A stretch of DNA of 64,000 nucleotides from Bradyrhizobium_A sp052115025 (GCF_052115025.1 NZ_JBFRFW010000026.1:8409-72408), one strand, 5' to 3'; numbered from the stretch's first letter, positions 48,337 to 56,752 are shown. Numbers and translations are program-made. Notes: generated by a model not told the origin, from the sequence alone.

Positions 48337-49149
48337 TTGGACAAGGCACCGGACGCATTCCGCACCATCAGCGAGGTCGCCGACGACCTCGACATCCCCC
48401 AGCATGTGCTGCGCTTCTGGGAAACGCGCTTCAGCCAGATCAAGCCGATGAAGCGCAGCGGCGGCCGCCGCTACTATCGCCCCGACGACGTCGACCTGCT
48501 GCGCGGCATCCGCCGGCTGCTGTACGGCGAGGGCTACACCATCAAGGGCGTGCAACGAATCCTGCGCGAGCAGGGCATCAAGGCGGTGCAGGGCCTCGCC
48601 GACGAGACCGCGGCCGCGCCCTCGGCGATGGCCGAGCGGCCGCGCCCGGCCGCGCCGGCGCCGCAGCGGGCGGCCGCGGCCGCCGAGTCTGATGTCGATG
48701 ATGATGAACGCGCTGACGACGACGACGGCGACGAGGATGCGGTCGCCGCCGACGCCCATGACGAGGGCGACGAGGCGGCGGACGAGGACGAGGAGATCGA
48801 CGCCGCGGACGATGAGGCGGACGAGGACGAAGGCGAGGACGATGATGAGGAGGCGGAAGCGCCGCCGGTGCGCGCCGCTCCGCCGATCCCGCCGCAGCGG
48901 GCCGCCGGCCGCGATACCTCATTCACCGGGCGTGTCGAGCCCGTCCTGCACAAGGCGCCGGTTGCCCCGCCAGTGGCGCCCCGCGTCGCGCCGCCGCCCC
49001 CCGAGCGCCATCGCGAGCCGCCACGCGCCGGCCTGACGCCGGCCGACGCTGCGAAGCTGAAATCCGCGCTCGACGACCTCATGGCCTGCAAGCGCCTGGT
49101 CGACGACGCCCTCAAGGGCATGCCGCCGGAAATCTTTCCGGTGAAATAG
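48337..49149 (+). CDS. MerR-family regulator with long acidic domain
   Basis: 270 residues from a TTG start. The N-terminal MerR winged helix is FRTISEVADDLDIPQHVLRFWE..FSQIKPMKRSGGRRYYRPDDVDLL, then YTIKGVQRILRE. After residue 80 there is a Pro/Ala linker and, at about 115-170, a tract that is mostly Asp/Glu, then a Pro-rich segment and a C-terminal helix (LKSALDDLMACKRLVDDAL). The ihfA-merR pair is typical of the order; the regulated genes are unknown. The acidic tract is unusual for a DNA-binding protein and may interact with other nucleoid proteins. Confidence 0.88.
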   Translation: MDKAPDAFRTISEVADDLDIPQHVLRFWETRFSQIKPMKRSGGRRYYRPDDVDLLRGIRRLLYGEGYTIKGVQRILREQGIKAVQGLADETAAAPSAMAERPRPAAPAPQRAAAAAESDVDDDERADDDDGDEDAVAADAHDEGDEAADEDEEIDAADDEADEDEGEDDDEEAEAPPVRAAPPIPPQRAAGRDTSFTGRVEPVLHKAPVAPPVAPRVAPPPPERHREPPRAGLTPADAAKLKSALDDLMACKRLVDDALKGMPPEIFPVK

Positions 49150-49213
49150 GTGGGACGAGGGTCCTTGCGCCCCGGCCGGAACGACGCTACAGCATGCCTC
49201 TCGCCGCAAGGCA

Positions 49214-49291
49214 CGGAGCGTAGCGCAGCCCGGTTAGCGCACTAGTCTGGGGGACTAGGGGTCGGAGGTTCGAATCCTCTCGCTCCGACCA
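49214..49291 (+). tRNA. tRNA-Pro (GGG)
   Basis: Cloverleaf: acceptor CGGAGCG (49214-49220) with CGCTCCG (49281-49287), D arm GCGC..GCGC, anticodon stem CTAGT/ACTAG with loop CTGGGGG (anticodon GGG at 49249-49251), T arm GGAGG-TTCGAAT-CCTCT, discriminator A and encoded CCA. It is followed by TTTTT. Confidence 0.95.
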
Positions 49292-49436
49292 TTTTTCTCG
49301 ATGCATTTTTCCTGGTGCATCTTTCCCGGCGAATGACCTCAATCCACACATCAGGTTCCTGTCCCCGAGCGTTTGCGGGGGCGCAGCGATGCGCCGCCCA
49401 GGGCGAGTTTCCAGGCTGCTCTTCTTGCCCGGTTAA

Positions 49437-49459
49437 AAGATGTATTTATAATGCATATT
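49437..49459 (+). promoter_or_regulatory. NsrR operator
   Basis: AAGATGTATTT (49437-49447), one central A, TAATGCATATT (49449-49459). This is the 11-1-11 dyad of NsrR sites (consensus AAGATGYATTT and AAATGCATCTT) with two mismatches in the right half. It ends 20 bp before the nsrR ATG, so it should serve autorepression of nsrR and the globin gene. Confidence 0.8.
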
Positions 49460-49479
49460 ATTCCGAATGAGCCTTGATC

Positions 49480-49908
49480 ATGCGTCTGACCCAATTCTCC
49501 GACTATGCCTTGCGTGTGCTGCTGTATGCGGTGGCGCGGGGGGAGGAGCTGATCACGATCGAGGAGACGGCGAAGCTCTACGGGATTTCGCGTGCCCATC
49601 TCATGAAGGTCGTGAGCCAGCTGACGCGGTCGGGCTTTCTCAAGGCCGTGCGCGGCCGCTCCGGCGGGCTGGCGCTGGCGCAGCGGCCTGAGCGTATCCG
49701 GCTCGGCGACGTCGTGCGCGCCACCGAGCCCGACTTTGCCATCGTCGAGTGCATGGGCGGCGACAACCACTGCCGTATCACGCCGGCGTGCAAGCTGCGC
49801 GGCGCACTGAATGAAGCGCTCGCGGCATTCGTCGCGGTGCTCGACGGCTATACGCTCGCCGATCTCATGCTCGATCCGCAGGAGTTCGGCATTCGCCCGG
49901 CAGCCTGA
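49480..49908 (+). CDS. nsrR: Nitric-oxide-sensing repressor NsrR (Rrf2 family)
   Basis: 142 residues from the ATG at 49480 (a TTG two codons upstream is also in frame). The winged helix (MRLTQFSDYALRVLLY, YGISRAHLMKVVSQLTRSGFL, RGRSGGLALA) is Rrf2, and Cys91, Cys98 and Cys104 (ECMGGDNHCRITPACKL) are the [4Fe-4S] ligands. NO destroys the cluster and releases DNA. The dyad upstream and the downstream globin support the NsrR assignment over IscR or RirA. The globin gene starts 32 bp after the stop. Confidence 0.9.
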   Translation: MRLTQFSDYALRVLLYAVARGEELITIEETAKLYGISRAHLMKVVSQLTRSGFLKAVRGRSGGLALAQRPERIRLGDVVRATEPDFAIVECMGGDNHCRITPACKLRGALNEALAAFVAVLDGYTLADLMLDPQEFGIRPAA

Positions 49909-49940
49909 CGCCGGCGGACAATCGAAGGACAAGACCAACG

Positions 49941-50408
49941 ATGACAGATCTTCCCGAAGGCGGGCCCGAGCGGCGCGCGGCCATCACCGCGGCGATCAGT
50001 TCGCAAACCGGCATCGACGAGCCGATGATCGAGCGGCTGGTCAAGACGTTCTACGCGCGCATCCAGGTGCATCCGGTGCTCGGGCCGATCTTCGCCGCGA
50101 AAATCGAGAACTGGGACGAACACATCGACAAGCTCTGTGCGTTCTGGTCGTCGGTGGCGCTGATGACCGGCCGCTATCACGGCCATCCGATGCGGGCGCA
50201 TCTGCGCCTGCCGATCGCGGCGACGCATTTCGATCAGTGGCTGGCGCTGTTCGAGGCGACGGCGCGCGAGGTCTGTCCGCCGCAGGCGGCCGAGCATTTT
50301 CTCGATCGCGCCCGCCGCATCGCCGACAGTTTCGAGATGGGCCTTGCGACCACCCGCGGCGAGATCTTCAGCCCGCGCCACAGCCGCGCGGTCACGCGCG
50401 CGTCCTGA
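49941..50408 (+). CDS. Group III truncated hemoglobin
   Basis: 155 residues. The trHb3 pattern is clear: VHPVLGPIFAAKIENWDEHIDKLCAFWSSV, YHGHPMRAHLRLPIAATHFDQWLALF, with the proximal (F8) His at 96. Globins in this class bind O2 and NO; several act with NO stress. Its position directly after nsrR, behind an NsrR operator, argues for a role in NO detoxification or sensing. The reductase partner is not in the window. Confidence 0.9.
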   Translation: MTDLPEGGPERRAAITAAISSQTGIDEPMIERLVKTFYARIQVHPVLGPIFAAKIENWDEHIDKLCAFWSSVALMTGRYHGHPMRAHLRLPIAATHFDQWLALFEATAREVCPPQAAEHFLDRARRIADSFEMGLATTRGEIFSPRHSRAVTRAS

Positions 50409-50440
50409 AAACCGCGGGGTATATGCATCCCCAAAACGCA

Positions 50441-50466
50441 TCGAGGCCGGCGTTGGCCGGCCTCGA
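50441..50466. terminator. Strong hairpin between the globin gene and the opposing ORF
   Basis: TCGAGGCCGG (50441-50450), loop CGTTGG, CCGGCCTCGA (50457-50466): a perfect 10-bp stem in the convergent gap. Little T tail; probable bidirectional terminator. Confidence 0.65.
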
Positions 50467-50499
50467 CAATGGAGTGCGGTGTGCGGGAGCGATCGGCGC

Positions 50500-51375
50500 T
50501 CAGCGGCGCACGATCAGGCCCTTCGGCGTGACCACCACCCAGCGGCCATCCTGGTAGCGCACCGCGTCGACGCGGCCGATGCCGGGCAGCGGGTCGCCGG
50601 GATAGGCTTCATAGAGTCCCATCGGGCCGTCGACGACGGCGGCGCCGTTGCTGACGCGGGTCAGTGTCCAGCCCTCGACGATCGGCGCCTTGGGCTTCGC
50701 CGCGGCGATCGATCCGGTGACATCGGCGGCGGGCGGCGCCGCGCTTGCCGTGCGCAGCTTGTCCTGGACCTTGTCCTGCGCATCGCCGATCTTGGCGACG
50801 CGGCTCGCGGTCTCGTCCTGGGTCTTTTCCACCTTATTGAGGCGTTCGCCGAGCATGCTGATCTGCGTCGTGCGGGTCTTGCCGGTGCGGTCGAGGTCGG
50901 ACTTCATCGCATTGAGGTCGGCGTTGAGCCGGGCGACGGTCTCGCGCAGCAGCGCAGTCTCCTCGGCGGTCGCGGCCTTGACCTCGGGGGCTGCCGCTTG
51001 CGGCGCACTGGTGTGGCCGAAGGCGAAGGTGGCGAGGGAGCCGCCTGCCGCGCCGCACAAGGCCGCGACGGCGATGATGGCCGCCATGGCGGCGGCCCGG
51101 CGCCGGCGGTAGGGGCTGGTCCGTGCCTTGCGCGGCTCGGTCTCGTCGCCGGCGAATGCGACGCGCTCGGACGCTTCCGGGCGCTCCGGCCACAGGATCA
51201 TGATGTTCGACGCGGGGCGTGCCGGCTCGGCGCTGTCCTGTCCGGCAGCGTGGTGCGGCGCGGGCAGGTTCGCGCCGGTCTTCGCCGTGGTTTCGGACTG
51301 GTCGGATGCCGCGGATGACGCGCTCTCCGGCTTGTCGTGGGCCTCACCGCCCTGGTCGGTGCTGTGCTCGGTCAC
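50500..51375 (-). CDS. Single-pass membrane protein with coiled coil, unknown function
   Basis: 291 residues from a GTG start with AAGGAGAT upstream. Residues 1-90 are polar and Ser/Glu/Asp-rich. One membrane helix lies at about 93-115 (AAAMAAIIAVAALCGAAGGSLATFAF). A helical, coiled-coil-like segment follows (ETALLRETVARLNADLNAMKSDLD, then RLNKVEKTQDETASRV). The C-terminal 75 residues form a compact-looking domain (EGWTLTRVSNGAAVVDG, GLYEAYPGDPLPGIGRVDAV). The pattern is common in Bradyrhizobium-type genomes but no named family was recognised. Confidence 0.75.
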   Translation of the reverse strand: MTEHSTDQGGEAHDKPESASSAASDQSETTAKTGANLPAPHHAAGQDSAEPARPASNIMILWPERPEASERVAFAGDETEPRKARTSPYRRRRAAAMAAIIAVAALCGAAGGSLATFAFGHTSAPQAAAPEVKAATAEETALLRETVARLNADLNAMKSDLDRTGKTRTTQISMLGERLNKVEKTQDETASRVAKIGDAQDKVQDKLRTASAAPPAADVTGSIAAAKPKAPIVEGWTLTRVSNGAAVVDGPMGLYEAYPGDPLPGIGRVDAVRYQDGRWVVVTPKGLIVRR

Positions 51376-51606
51376 GATGGATCTCCTTATTCCGTTGATT
51401 ATTTAGTGACCATGATTGGTTGCGATCCCGTTACCAATTTGTGCATCGCGTTTGCCGAGATGACCGAGCCGTCTGTCAGCAACATTGCGACAGTGCTGAT
51501 GGACGGCGGCTGAATAAATTGTGTTGGAGCTGGGGCAGGCGGGAACTTGTGCTGAACCGAACTGTTGATGACAGCGTCTTATGTGAAAGGCGTGGATCGG
51601 GAGACC

Positions 51607-51930
51607 ATGTCGTCCGATCACGGGTGTGCAACCAGGCGCAAACAGGCGAATGTCAGGTCGGCCATGTCCCTGCTGCTCGGCATTGTCGTGACCATGGCGG
51701 TGTTGGCTGCCGCGTTCGCAGCGGTGGTGGCTTTCATCGTGACGTCACTGTCACGCAGCGCGCGCCTGATCGCCGCGCGCACCGGACGCGGGCGGCTCGA
51801 GGCCGTCATCGTGCATCCGCTGCATCCCAGGCCGCTGCGCCGTCGTGCCATCCGTTTCATGCAGCACCGCTCTGCGCCGCTGGTCGCCGTCAGCCGCGGC
51901 ATGCTGCGATCGGTCCTCCACATCGCCTGA
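51607..51930 (+). CDS. Possible small membrane protein
   Basis: 107 residues from the ATG at 51607 behind GGGAGA. One membrane helix at about 34-61 (MSLLLGIVVTMAVLAAAFAAVVAFIV would be the core; the flanks are basic). The C-terminal half is Arg/His-rich. Overlapping frames on both strands are also open, so this may not be a gene. A 230-bp gap precedes it. Confidence 0.35.
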   Translation: MSSDHGCATRRKQANVRSAMSLLLGIVVTMAVLAAAFAAVVAFIVTSLSRSARLIAARTGRGRLEAVIVHPLHPRPLRRRAIRFMQHRSAPLVAVSRGMLRSVLHIA

Positions 51931-52039
51931 CCGGCGTCGGCGAGCGTCTCCAGACATCAGCGAGCTCGTGGCCGCCGCACGCGATCCATGCCTGCGATTG
52001 ACGCAATCGATCCGCGTTGCCGTGCGGGTGCGGCGGCCC

Positions 52040-53254
52040 TCAGGCGTTGAGATGAATGAAGTCGCGCAGCAGCGGATAGATCTCGGTGTTCCAGCGCCGG
52101 CCGCTGAACACGCCGTAGTGGCCGACGCCGGCCTGCATGTGGTGCTGCTTGCGGTATTGCCGCACGCCGCTGCAGAGGTCCTGCGCGGCGACGGTCTGGC
52201 CGATCGAGCAGATGTCGTCCTTCTCGCCCTCGACGGTCAGTAGCCCCATGCGGCTCACCGCCTCGGGGCGGACCGGGCGGTCGCGGTGCATCAGCTTGCC
52301 CTGCGGCAACAGGTGCTCCTGGAACACATCGCGGATGGTCTCGATGTAGAAATCGCCGGGCAGGTCCATGACAGCGAAATATTCGTCATAGAAGGTCTTG
52401 ATGACCTCGGCCTTCTCGGTCTCGCCGTTGGCGAGGTGGTCCATCAGATCGAGATGCGACTTGATGTGGCGCTCCAGGTTCATCGACACGAACGCGGTGA
52501 GCTGGACGAAGCCGGGATAGACCTTGCGGAAGGCGCCCGCGCACTGCACCGGCACGCGGTTGATCATGTTCTGCTCGAACCAGCTCAGCGGCTTGCTCTT
52601 GGCGAATTCGTTGACCTTGGTCGGCTGGACGCGGGTATCGATCGGCCCGGCCATCAGCGTCAGGCTGGCCGGACGCGACGGGTGGTTGTCCTCCGACATC
52701 AGCGCCGCGGCAGCGAGCGCCGACACCGACGGCTGGCAGATCGCCACCATGTGCGGCCGCGGCCCGAGCTGGTCGAGGAAGGTGATGAGGTGCTCGGTGT
52801 AATCGGCGAGGGTGAACGCGCCGGCGTCGAGCGGGATGTCGCGCGGGTTGTGCCAGTCGGTGATGTAGACGTCGTGGTCCTGCAGCAGTGTCTGAGCGGT
52901 GTTGCGCAGCAGCGTGGCGAAATGGCCGGACATCGGCGCCACCAGCAGCACCCGCGGCTGCTCCGGCGCGCCATCCTTCCGGAAATGCAGCAGCGAGCCG
53001 AACGGCGTGGCGTAGGTGATCTCCTCCACCACCTCGCAGGCGCGGTTGCCGACCGTCACCGGCTTGAGGGCGTAGGGCGGGCGCGCATAGGTCAGCCGGC
53101 TGCGGGTGATCAGTTCCAGCGCGGCGGACAGGCGGCGGACGAACCGGCCCGACATGTCCGGCGGCAGCAGGCTGAGAGACTGCAGCGCCATCGCCGCGCC
53201 GCTGCGCCATGGATCGGTCAGTGCGGTATAGTTTTCAAAGGCCTGGTACATCAT
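52040..53254 (-). CDS. phaZ: Intracellular polyhydroxyalkanoate depolymerase
   Basis: 404 residues. It hydrolyses intracellular PHB granules, releasing 3-hydroxybutyrate. The lipase-box-like site has Cys rather than Ser as nucleophile, Cys173 in MVAICQPSVSAL, as in Ralstonia-type PhaZ1. Other family pieces: RVLLVAPMSGHFATLLR, VYITDWHNPRDIP and the C-terminal VEGEKDDICSIGQT and GVGHYGVFSG. Start ATG at 53254 or the next at 53251. Divergent from a GST gene. Confidence 0.92.
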   Translation of the reverse strand: MMYQAFENYTALTDPWRSGAAMALQSLSLLPPDMSGRFVRRLSAALELITRSRLTYARPPYALKPVTVGNRACEVVEEITYATPFGSLLHFRKDGAPEQPRVLLVAPMSGHFATLLRNTAQTLLQDHDVYITDWHNPRDIPLDAGAFTLADYTEHLITFLDQLGPRPHMVAICQPSVSALAAAALMSEDNHPSRPASLTLMAGPIDTRVQPTKVNEFAKSKPLSWFEQNMINRVPVQCAGAFRKVYPGFVQLTAFVSMNLERHIKSHLDLMDHLANGETEKAEVIKTFYDEYFAVMDLPGDFYIETIRDVFQEHLLPQGKLMHRDRPVRPEAVSRMGLLTVEGEKDDICSIGQTVAAQDLCSGVRQYRKQHHMQAGVGHYGVFSGRRWNTEIYPLLRDFIHLNA

Positions 53255-53421
53255 TCAGCACACCCGGCAGATTGGCCCTCCTGGCCATGCAAGTTCAACG
53301 CCAGTCCCGGCAGGGAGGTGCCGTGGGAACTGGCACGTCACTTGCTCCGCCAGGGATCAAGAGACCCCAACAAACGGCATCCGTGCGGGCATCGGCGCCC
53401 GTTTCGGGCAAGGAGGACAGG

Positions 53422-54075
53422 ATGGCCCGGACCACACTGACCATCACCAGCAAGAACTACTCGTCGTGGTCGCTGCGCGGCTGGTTGCTGGCCCGCTTCG
53501 CGGGGCTCGATTTCGACGAGGTGGTGGTGTCGCCGGACGATCCGGCCACCCGCGCCGAGATCCTGCTGTTGTCGTCCTCGATCCTCGTGCCGTGCCTGCG
53601 CCATGACGGGGCGGTGGTCTGGGATACGCTCGCGATCGCCGAGTATCTCAATGAAATCAAGCCGGAGGCGGGGCTGCTGCCACAGGACCGGATCCTGCGG
53701 GCGCGCTGTCGTTCGATTTGCGGCGAGATCCATTCCGGGTTCGCCAACCTGCGCTCGTCGCTGCCGGTCAACCTCAAGGGACATTTTCCCAACTTCCGCA
53801 TCTGGTCGCGTGCCCAGGCCGATATCGATCGCATCGTCACGCTGTGGAGCGATTGCCTCGCCGAGAGCGGCGGTCCGTTCCTGTTCGGCGAGCGCACCAT
53901 GGCGGACGCGATGTACGCGCCGGTGGTGACGCGTTTCCGGACCTATGACGTTCGTCTCAGCAGCCGCCTCGACACCTATGCCGATGTCATCATGGCGATG
54001 CCGGAGATGCAGGAGTGGGTGGCGGCGGCGAAGCTCGAGCCGGCCGACATCGAGGAGCTCGAGGTCGATTTCTAG
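53422..54075 (+). CDS. Glutathione S-transferase family protein
   Basis: 217 residues from the ATG at 53422 with AGGAGG upstream. N-terminal thioredoxin-fold half: LTITSKNYSSWSLRGWLLARFAGLDFDEV with the catalytic-site Ser, and SSILVPCLRHDGAVVWDTLAIAEYL (glutathione-binding cis-Pro and Asp-Thr). The C-terminal helical half includes GPFLFGERTMADAMYAPVV. The pattern is of the YfcF/MaiA-like GSTs. Substrate unknown. Confidence 0.88.
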   Translation: MARTTLTITSKNYSSWSLRGWLLARFAGLDFDEVVVSPDDPATRAEILLLSSSILVPCLRHDGAVVWDTLAIAEYLNEIKPEAGLLPQDRILRARCRSICGEIHSGFANLRSSLPVNLKGHFPNFRIWSRAQADIDRIVTLWSDCLAESGGPFLFGERTMADAMYAPVVTRFRTYDVRLSSRLDTYADVIMAMPEMQEWVAAAKLEPADIEELEVDF

Positions 54076-54387
54076 GCTGTTGCCTGCGCGCCGCGCTGCC
54101 CAGCAATGTGCCGGGCCTGCTCAACGCGCGTTCAGCGCGTGGCGCGCGCGACCGCCATAGGCGAGGCGGGCAGGGCGTGCGTCACGCCTGCGGCAATGGT
54201 CCTAAGTCGAGATGGATCAAACGGTTTCGGCCGCCTGAACGGATATGCGGCCGGACACGCGCCGCGGCCGCGGCGCAGTGGCGTGGTTTTCGCATATGCG
54301 AAGAGGGCCGCTGCGCCGGGTATGCCAGCGCTGCCGGTCCCTGACCCGCGCGCGCCGAAACCGCGCACGAACCCCCTGGAGGCCGCG
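54076..54387. other. Gene-free stretch before the cupin gene
   Basis: 312 bp of mixed composition. It holds a 14-bp perfect palindrome at 54289-54302 and GC-rich runs, and no credible gene. Confidence 0.5.
54289..54302. promoter_or_regulatory. Perfect 14-bp palindrome upstream of the cupin gene
   Basis: TTCGCATATGCGAA, 85 bp before the cupin ATG. Candidate operator; no regulator can be named. Confidence 0.4.
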
Positions 54388-54816
54388 ATGAACTCCCATG
54401 CCGTTGTCAGCAAGTTCTCCCACGTCAAACCCGGCGACACCGCCTACGAGGGCGGTGGCCTGCGGGACTTCTTCCTCTACCGCGACCTCGGCATTGCGGA
54501 CGCCACCGGCGGCCAGGTGATCGCGCATCTCGTCAAGGCCAACCTGCCGCCGAGCGACGGCACCGGCTGGCATCGCCACGACTGCAATTTCCAGATCGTG
54601 CTGATGATGAAGGGGTGGGCCAAGTTCATGTACGAGGACAAGGTCACGCTGGTGGAAGCGGGCGACTGCGTGCACCAGCGGCCGGGCATCGTGCACTACC
54701 TGTTCGACTACTCGCCGGACATGGAGTACCTGGAGATCGTCAGCCCCGCCGATTTCAAGACGGTCGACATGCCCGCGCCGACCGATCAGGTGCCGCCGGT
54801 GACGCCCTGGAAATGA
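54388..54816 (+). CDS. Cupin-domain protein
   Basis: 142 residues from the ATG at 54388 (GGAGG upstream). Cupin motif 1 is seen as GWHRHDCNFQIVLMMKGWAKFMY (metal-ligand His residues) and motif 2 as GDCVHQRPGIVHYLFDYSPDMEYLEI. It is a single-domain cupin; enzyme or binding role unknown. Convergent with the FAD monooxygenase gene across a hairpin. Confidence 0.85.
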   Translation: MNSHAVVSKFSHVKPGDTAYEGGGLRDFFLYRDLGIADATGGQVIAHLVKANLPPSDGTGWHRHDCNFQIVLMMKGWAKFMYEDKVTLVEAGDCVHQRPGIVHYLFDYSPDMEYLEIVSPADFKTVDMPAPTDQVPPVTPWK

Positions 54817-54824
54817 CCGGGCAC

Positions 54825-54848
54825 GGCCGCCGCGCCATCGTGGCGGCC
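54825..54848. terminator. Hairpin between convergent cupin and monooxygenase genes
   Basis: GGCCGCC (54825-54831) and GGCGGCC (54842-54848) form a perfect 7-bp stem with a 10-nt loop. Confidence 0.5.
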
Positions 54849-54858
54849 TCGCCGGGTG

Positions 54859-56049
54859 TCAGATGGCGCGTGCGTCGTAGGCGTACATCCAGTTCTGGCG
54901 GCTGGCGAACAGCGGCAGCAGCAGCCGCATCATCTGGTCGCGCACGAACGCGCCGGTGGCGCTGAACTCGCGCTTGCTGTTGCCGTTCTGGCGGGCGAGC
55001 GCGACGACGCGCTCGGTGCGACCGCGCCGCTCGTTCTCGAAGTGCTCGAACGCGACATCGGTGTCGCCGCCATGACGGGCGATCAGCTTGCCGAGGCGCG
55101 AGGCGTCTTCCAGCGCCAGCGATGCGCCCTGGCCGGCATGCGGGCTCGTGGCATGGGCGGCGTCGCCGATCAGCAGCACGCGCCGGCGATGCCACAGCGG
55201 CAGCGTTGCGACGTCGAGGGTGTCGGTGACCACGAACTCCTGCGCCGCATCGATCAATTGCGGGATCGGCGCGTGCCAGCCGTCGTGGAAGGCGAGCAGG
55301 TGATCCTTGATCGCGCGCGGGCCCATGGCGCGGAACGTGTTCGCGTCGACCCCGTTCGCGGGCTGGGTGCTCCACCACATCGCATCGCCGCCGTTCGGCC
55401 CGCCGCAGATGCCGTAGCCGAAAAAGCCGGAGCGGCCGAACGTCATGTGCATGTCCTGGCCGACGCCGGCGGCGTCCAGCAGCGCGCGCGGCACGAAGCC
55501 GCCGAAGCCGACGAGGCCGGTGTCGAAGGGGTGGGGGCCCTCCGGAAACAGCCAGGTGCGAACCGCGGAGTGGACGCCGTCGGCGCCGATCAGGATATCG
55601 CCTTCGGCGGTTTCGCCGTCCGCGAAGCGGGCGACCACCGGGCGCCCGGGAACGTCGTCGACCGAGGTCAGGCGCTTGCCGAAACGCAGGCTGGCGCCGC
55701 TGCGCACGGCTTCGTCGAGCAGGAGGTCCTGCAACGCGCCGCGGCGGATGTTGACCGCAGGCGCACCGAAGCGCGTCTCCATGTTGCGGTTGATGGCGCC
55801 GAGATAGCCGCCGCCCTGGGCATAGAACCGCATGCCGGTCGAGCAGCTGCCGGCCTGGCGCACCGCGCCGGCGAGGCCGAGCTCCGCCATCACATGCATG
55901 CCGTTGGGCGCGACCTGTAGGCCGCCGCCGATGTCGCCGGCTTGCGGGCGGCTCTCGAACACCTCGGCCGCATAGCCGGCGCGGCGCAGGAAAATGGCGG
56001 TGGCGGCGCCGGCGATACCGCCGCCGATGATCAGGGCCTTGCGCGTCAT
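54859..56049 (-). CDS. FAD-dependent monooxygenase (aromatic hydroxylase type)
   Basis: 396 residues from the ATG at 56047-56049. FAD-binding Rossmann motif ALIIGGGIAGAATAIFLRRAGY, the DG motif DILIGADGVHSAVR, and the second FAD motif LLIGDAAHATSPHAGQGASLALEDA. These are features of class A flavoprotein hydroxylases such as salicylate or 3-hydroxybenzoate 6-hydroxylase. The substrate cannot be read. It is divergent from a MarR gene, with a dyad between, suggesting induction by an aromatic ligand. Confidence 0.88.
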   Translation of the reverse strand: MTRKALIIGGGIAGAATAIFLRRAGYAAEVFESRPQAGDIGGGLQVAPNGMHVMAELGLAGAVRQAGSCSTGMRFYAQGGGYLGAINRNMETRFGAPAVNIRRGALQDLLLDEAVRSGASLRFGKRLTSVDDVPGRPVVARFADGETAEGDILIGADGVHSAVRTWLFPEGPHPFDTGLVGFGGFVPRALLDAAGVGQDMHMTFGRSGFFGYGICGGPNGGDAMWWSTQPANGVDANTFRAMGPRAIKDHLLAFHDGWHAPIPQLIDAAQEFVVTDTLDVATLPLWHRRRVLLIGDAAHATSPHAGQGASLALEDASRLGKLIARHGGDTDVAFEHFENERRGRTERVVALARQNGNSKREFSATGAFVRDQMMRLLLPLFASRQNWMYAYDARAI

Positions 56050-56101
56050 GTCGTCTTGCTCCGGTCGGCGCTGCAATGCTAGGAAATCACATGCGCTAAT
56101 T

Positions 56102-56118
56102 ATCTTAGATGGTAAGAT
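56102..56118. promoter_or_regulatory. MarR-type operator between monooxygenase and marR
   Basis: ATCTTA (56102-56107), GATGG, TAAGAT (56113-56118): a perfect 6-bp dyad in an AT-rich 85-bp divergent gap; a partial half-site (TAAGAT) follows at 56120-56125. Position suits control of both genes. Confidence 0.65.
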
Positions 56119-56134
56119 ATAAGATGGCTAAAAT

Positions 56135-56644
56135 ATGAAGCCCCCCGTGTCAAGGGGGCGGGAGCGCGCGGCGCTGCTGCAGGATCTCGAAACCGCGCTG
56201 CGGATGTCGTCGGCGCAGGGCACGCTGTTCAGCCAGGCGGTGGCGGACCGTCTCGGCATCGCCAGCTCCGACCTCGAATGCATGGACATCCTGCAGCTCG
56301 AGGGCCGGGTGACCGCGGGCCGCCTCGCGGAGGTGACGGGGCTGACCAGCGGCGCCATCACCGGCCTGATCGACCGGCTCGAGCGCGTCGGCCTCGTGCG
56401 GCGCGAGCGTGACGAGAGCGACCGCCGCAAGGTGTTCGTCGCGGTGGTGCCGGACAAGATCGCCGAGGTCGCAAAACTCTACGAGCCGATGCAGCGCGCG
56501 ATGCAGAAGGCGTGGGCGGCCTACAGCGACGACGAACTGAAGCTGCTGCTGCGCTTTGCGTCCGAGAGCCACGCCACGCTGGTGATGCTGACCACCGACC
56601 TGCGCGCGCGGCAGGCGCCGGACAAAAAAAAGCCGCGCGGGTAG
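56135..56644 (+). CDS. MarR-family transcriptional regulator
   Basis: 169 residues. The winged helix is GIASSDLECMDILQLEGRVTAGRLAEVTGLTSGAITGLIDRLERVGLVRRERDESDRRKVFVAVV, the standard MarR core, with dimerisation helices on both sides. It likely represses the divergent monooxygenase gene. The last residues (PDKKKPRG) are encoded by the A-run of a terminator that serves the opposite strand. Confidence 0.88.
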   Translation: MKPPVSRGRERAALLQDLETALRMSSAQGTLFSQAVADRLGIASSDLECMDILQLEGRVTAGRLAEVTGLTSGAITGLIDRLERVGLVRRERDESDRRKVFVAVVPDKIAEVAKLYEPMQRAMQKAWAAYSDDELKLLLRFASESHATLVMLTTDLRARQAPDKKKPRG

Positions 56645-56650
56645 CGCGGC
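56624..56650 (-). terminator. Intrinsic terminator of the OFA-type transporter, inside the end of marR
   Basis: On the minus strand GCCGCGC, loop TACCC, GCGCGGC, then eight Ts (56631 down to 56624). It lies about 100 bp after the transporter stop at 56753 and overlaps the marR 3' end. The A-run makes the Lys-Lys-Lys codons of MarR. Confidence 0.85.
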
Positions 56651-56752
56651 AGTGGTCGTCCGGAGTTGGCATGCCCCGTCAACCGCGGGGACATGTCCTG
56701 CCGCCGGCCGGCGCGGCTGCGAGAGTGCCGCGACGGCCGGCGGGCAGCTCGG

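Noticed and set aside
51618..51923. Minus-strand 101-codon frame opposite the possible small membrane protein
   Set aside because: Shadow of a GC-rich stretch with no signal, start context or motif.
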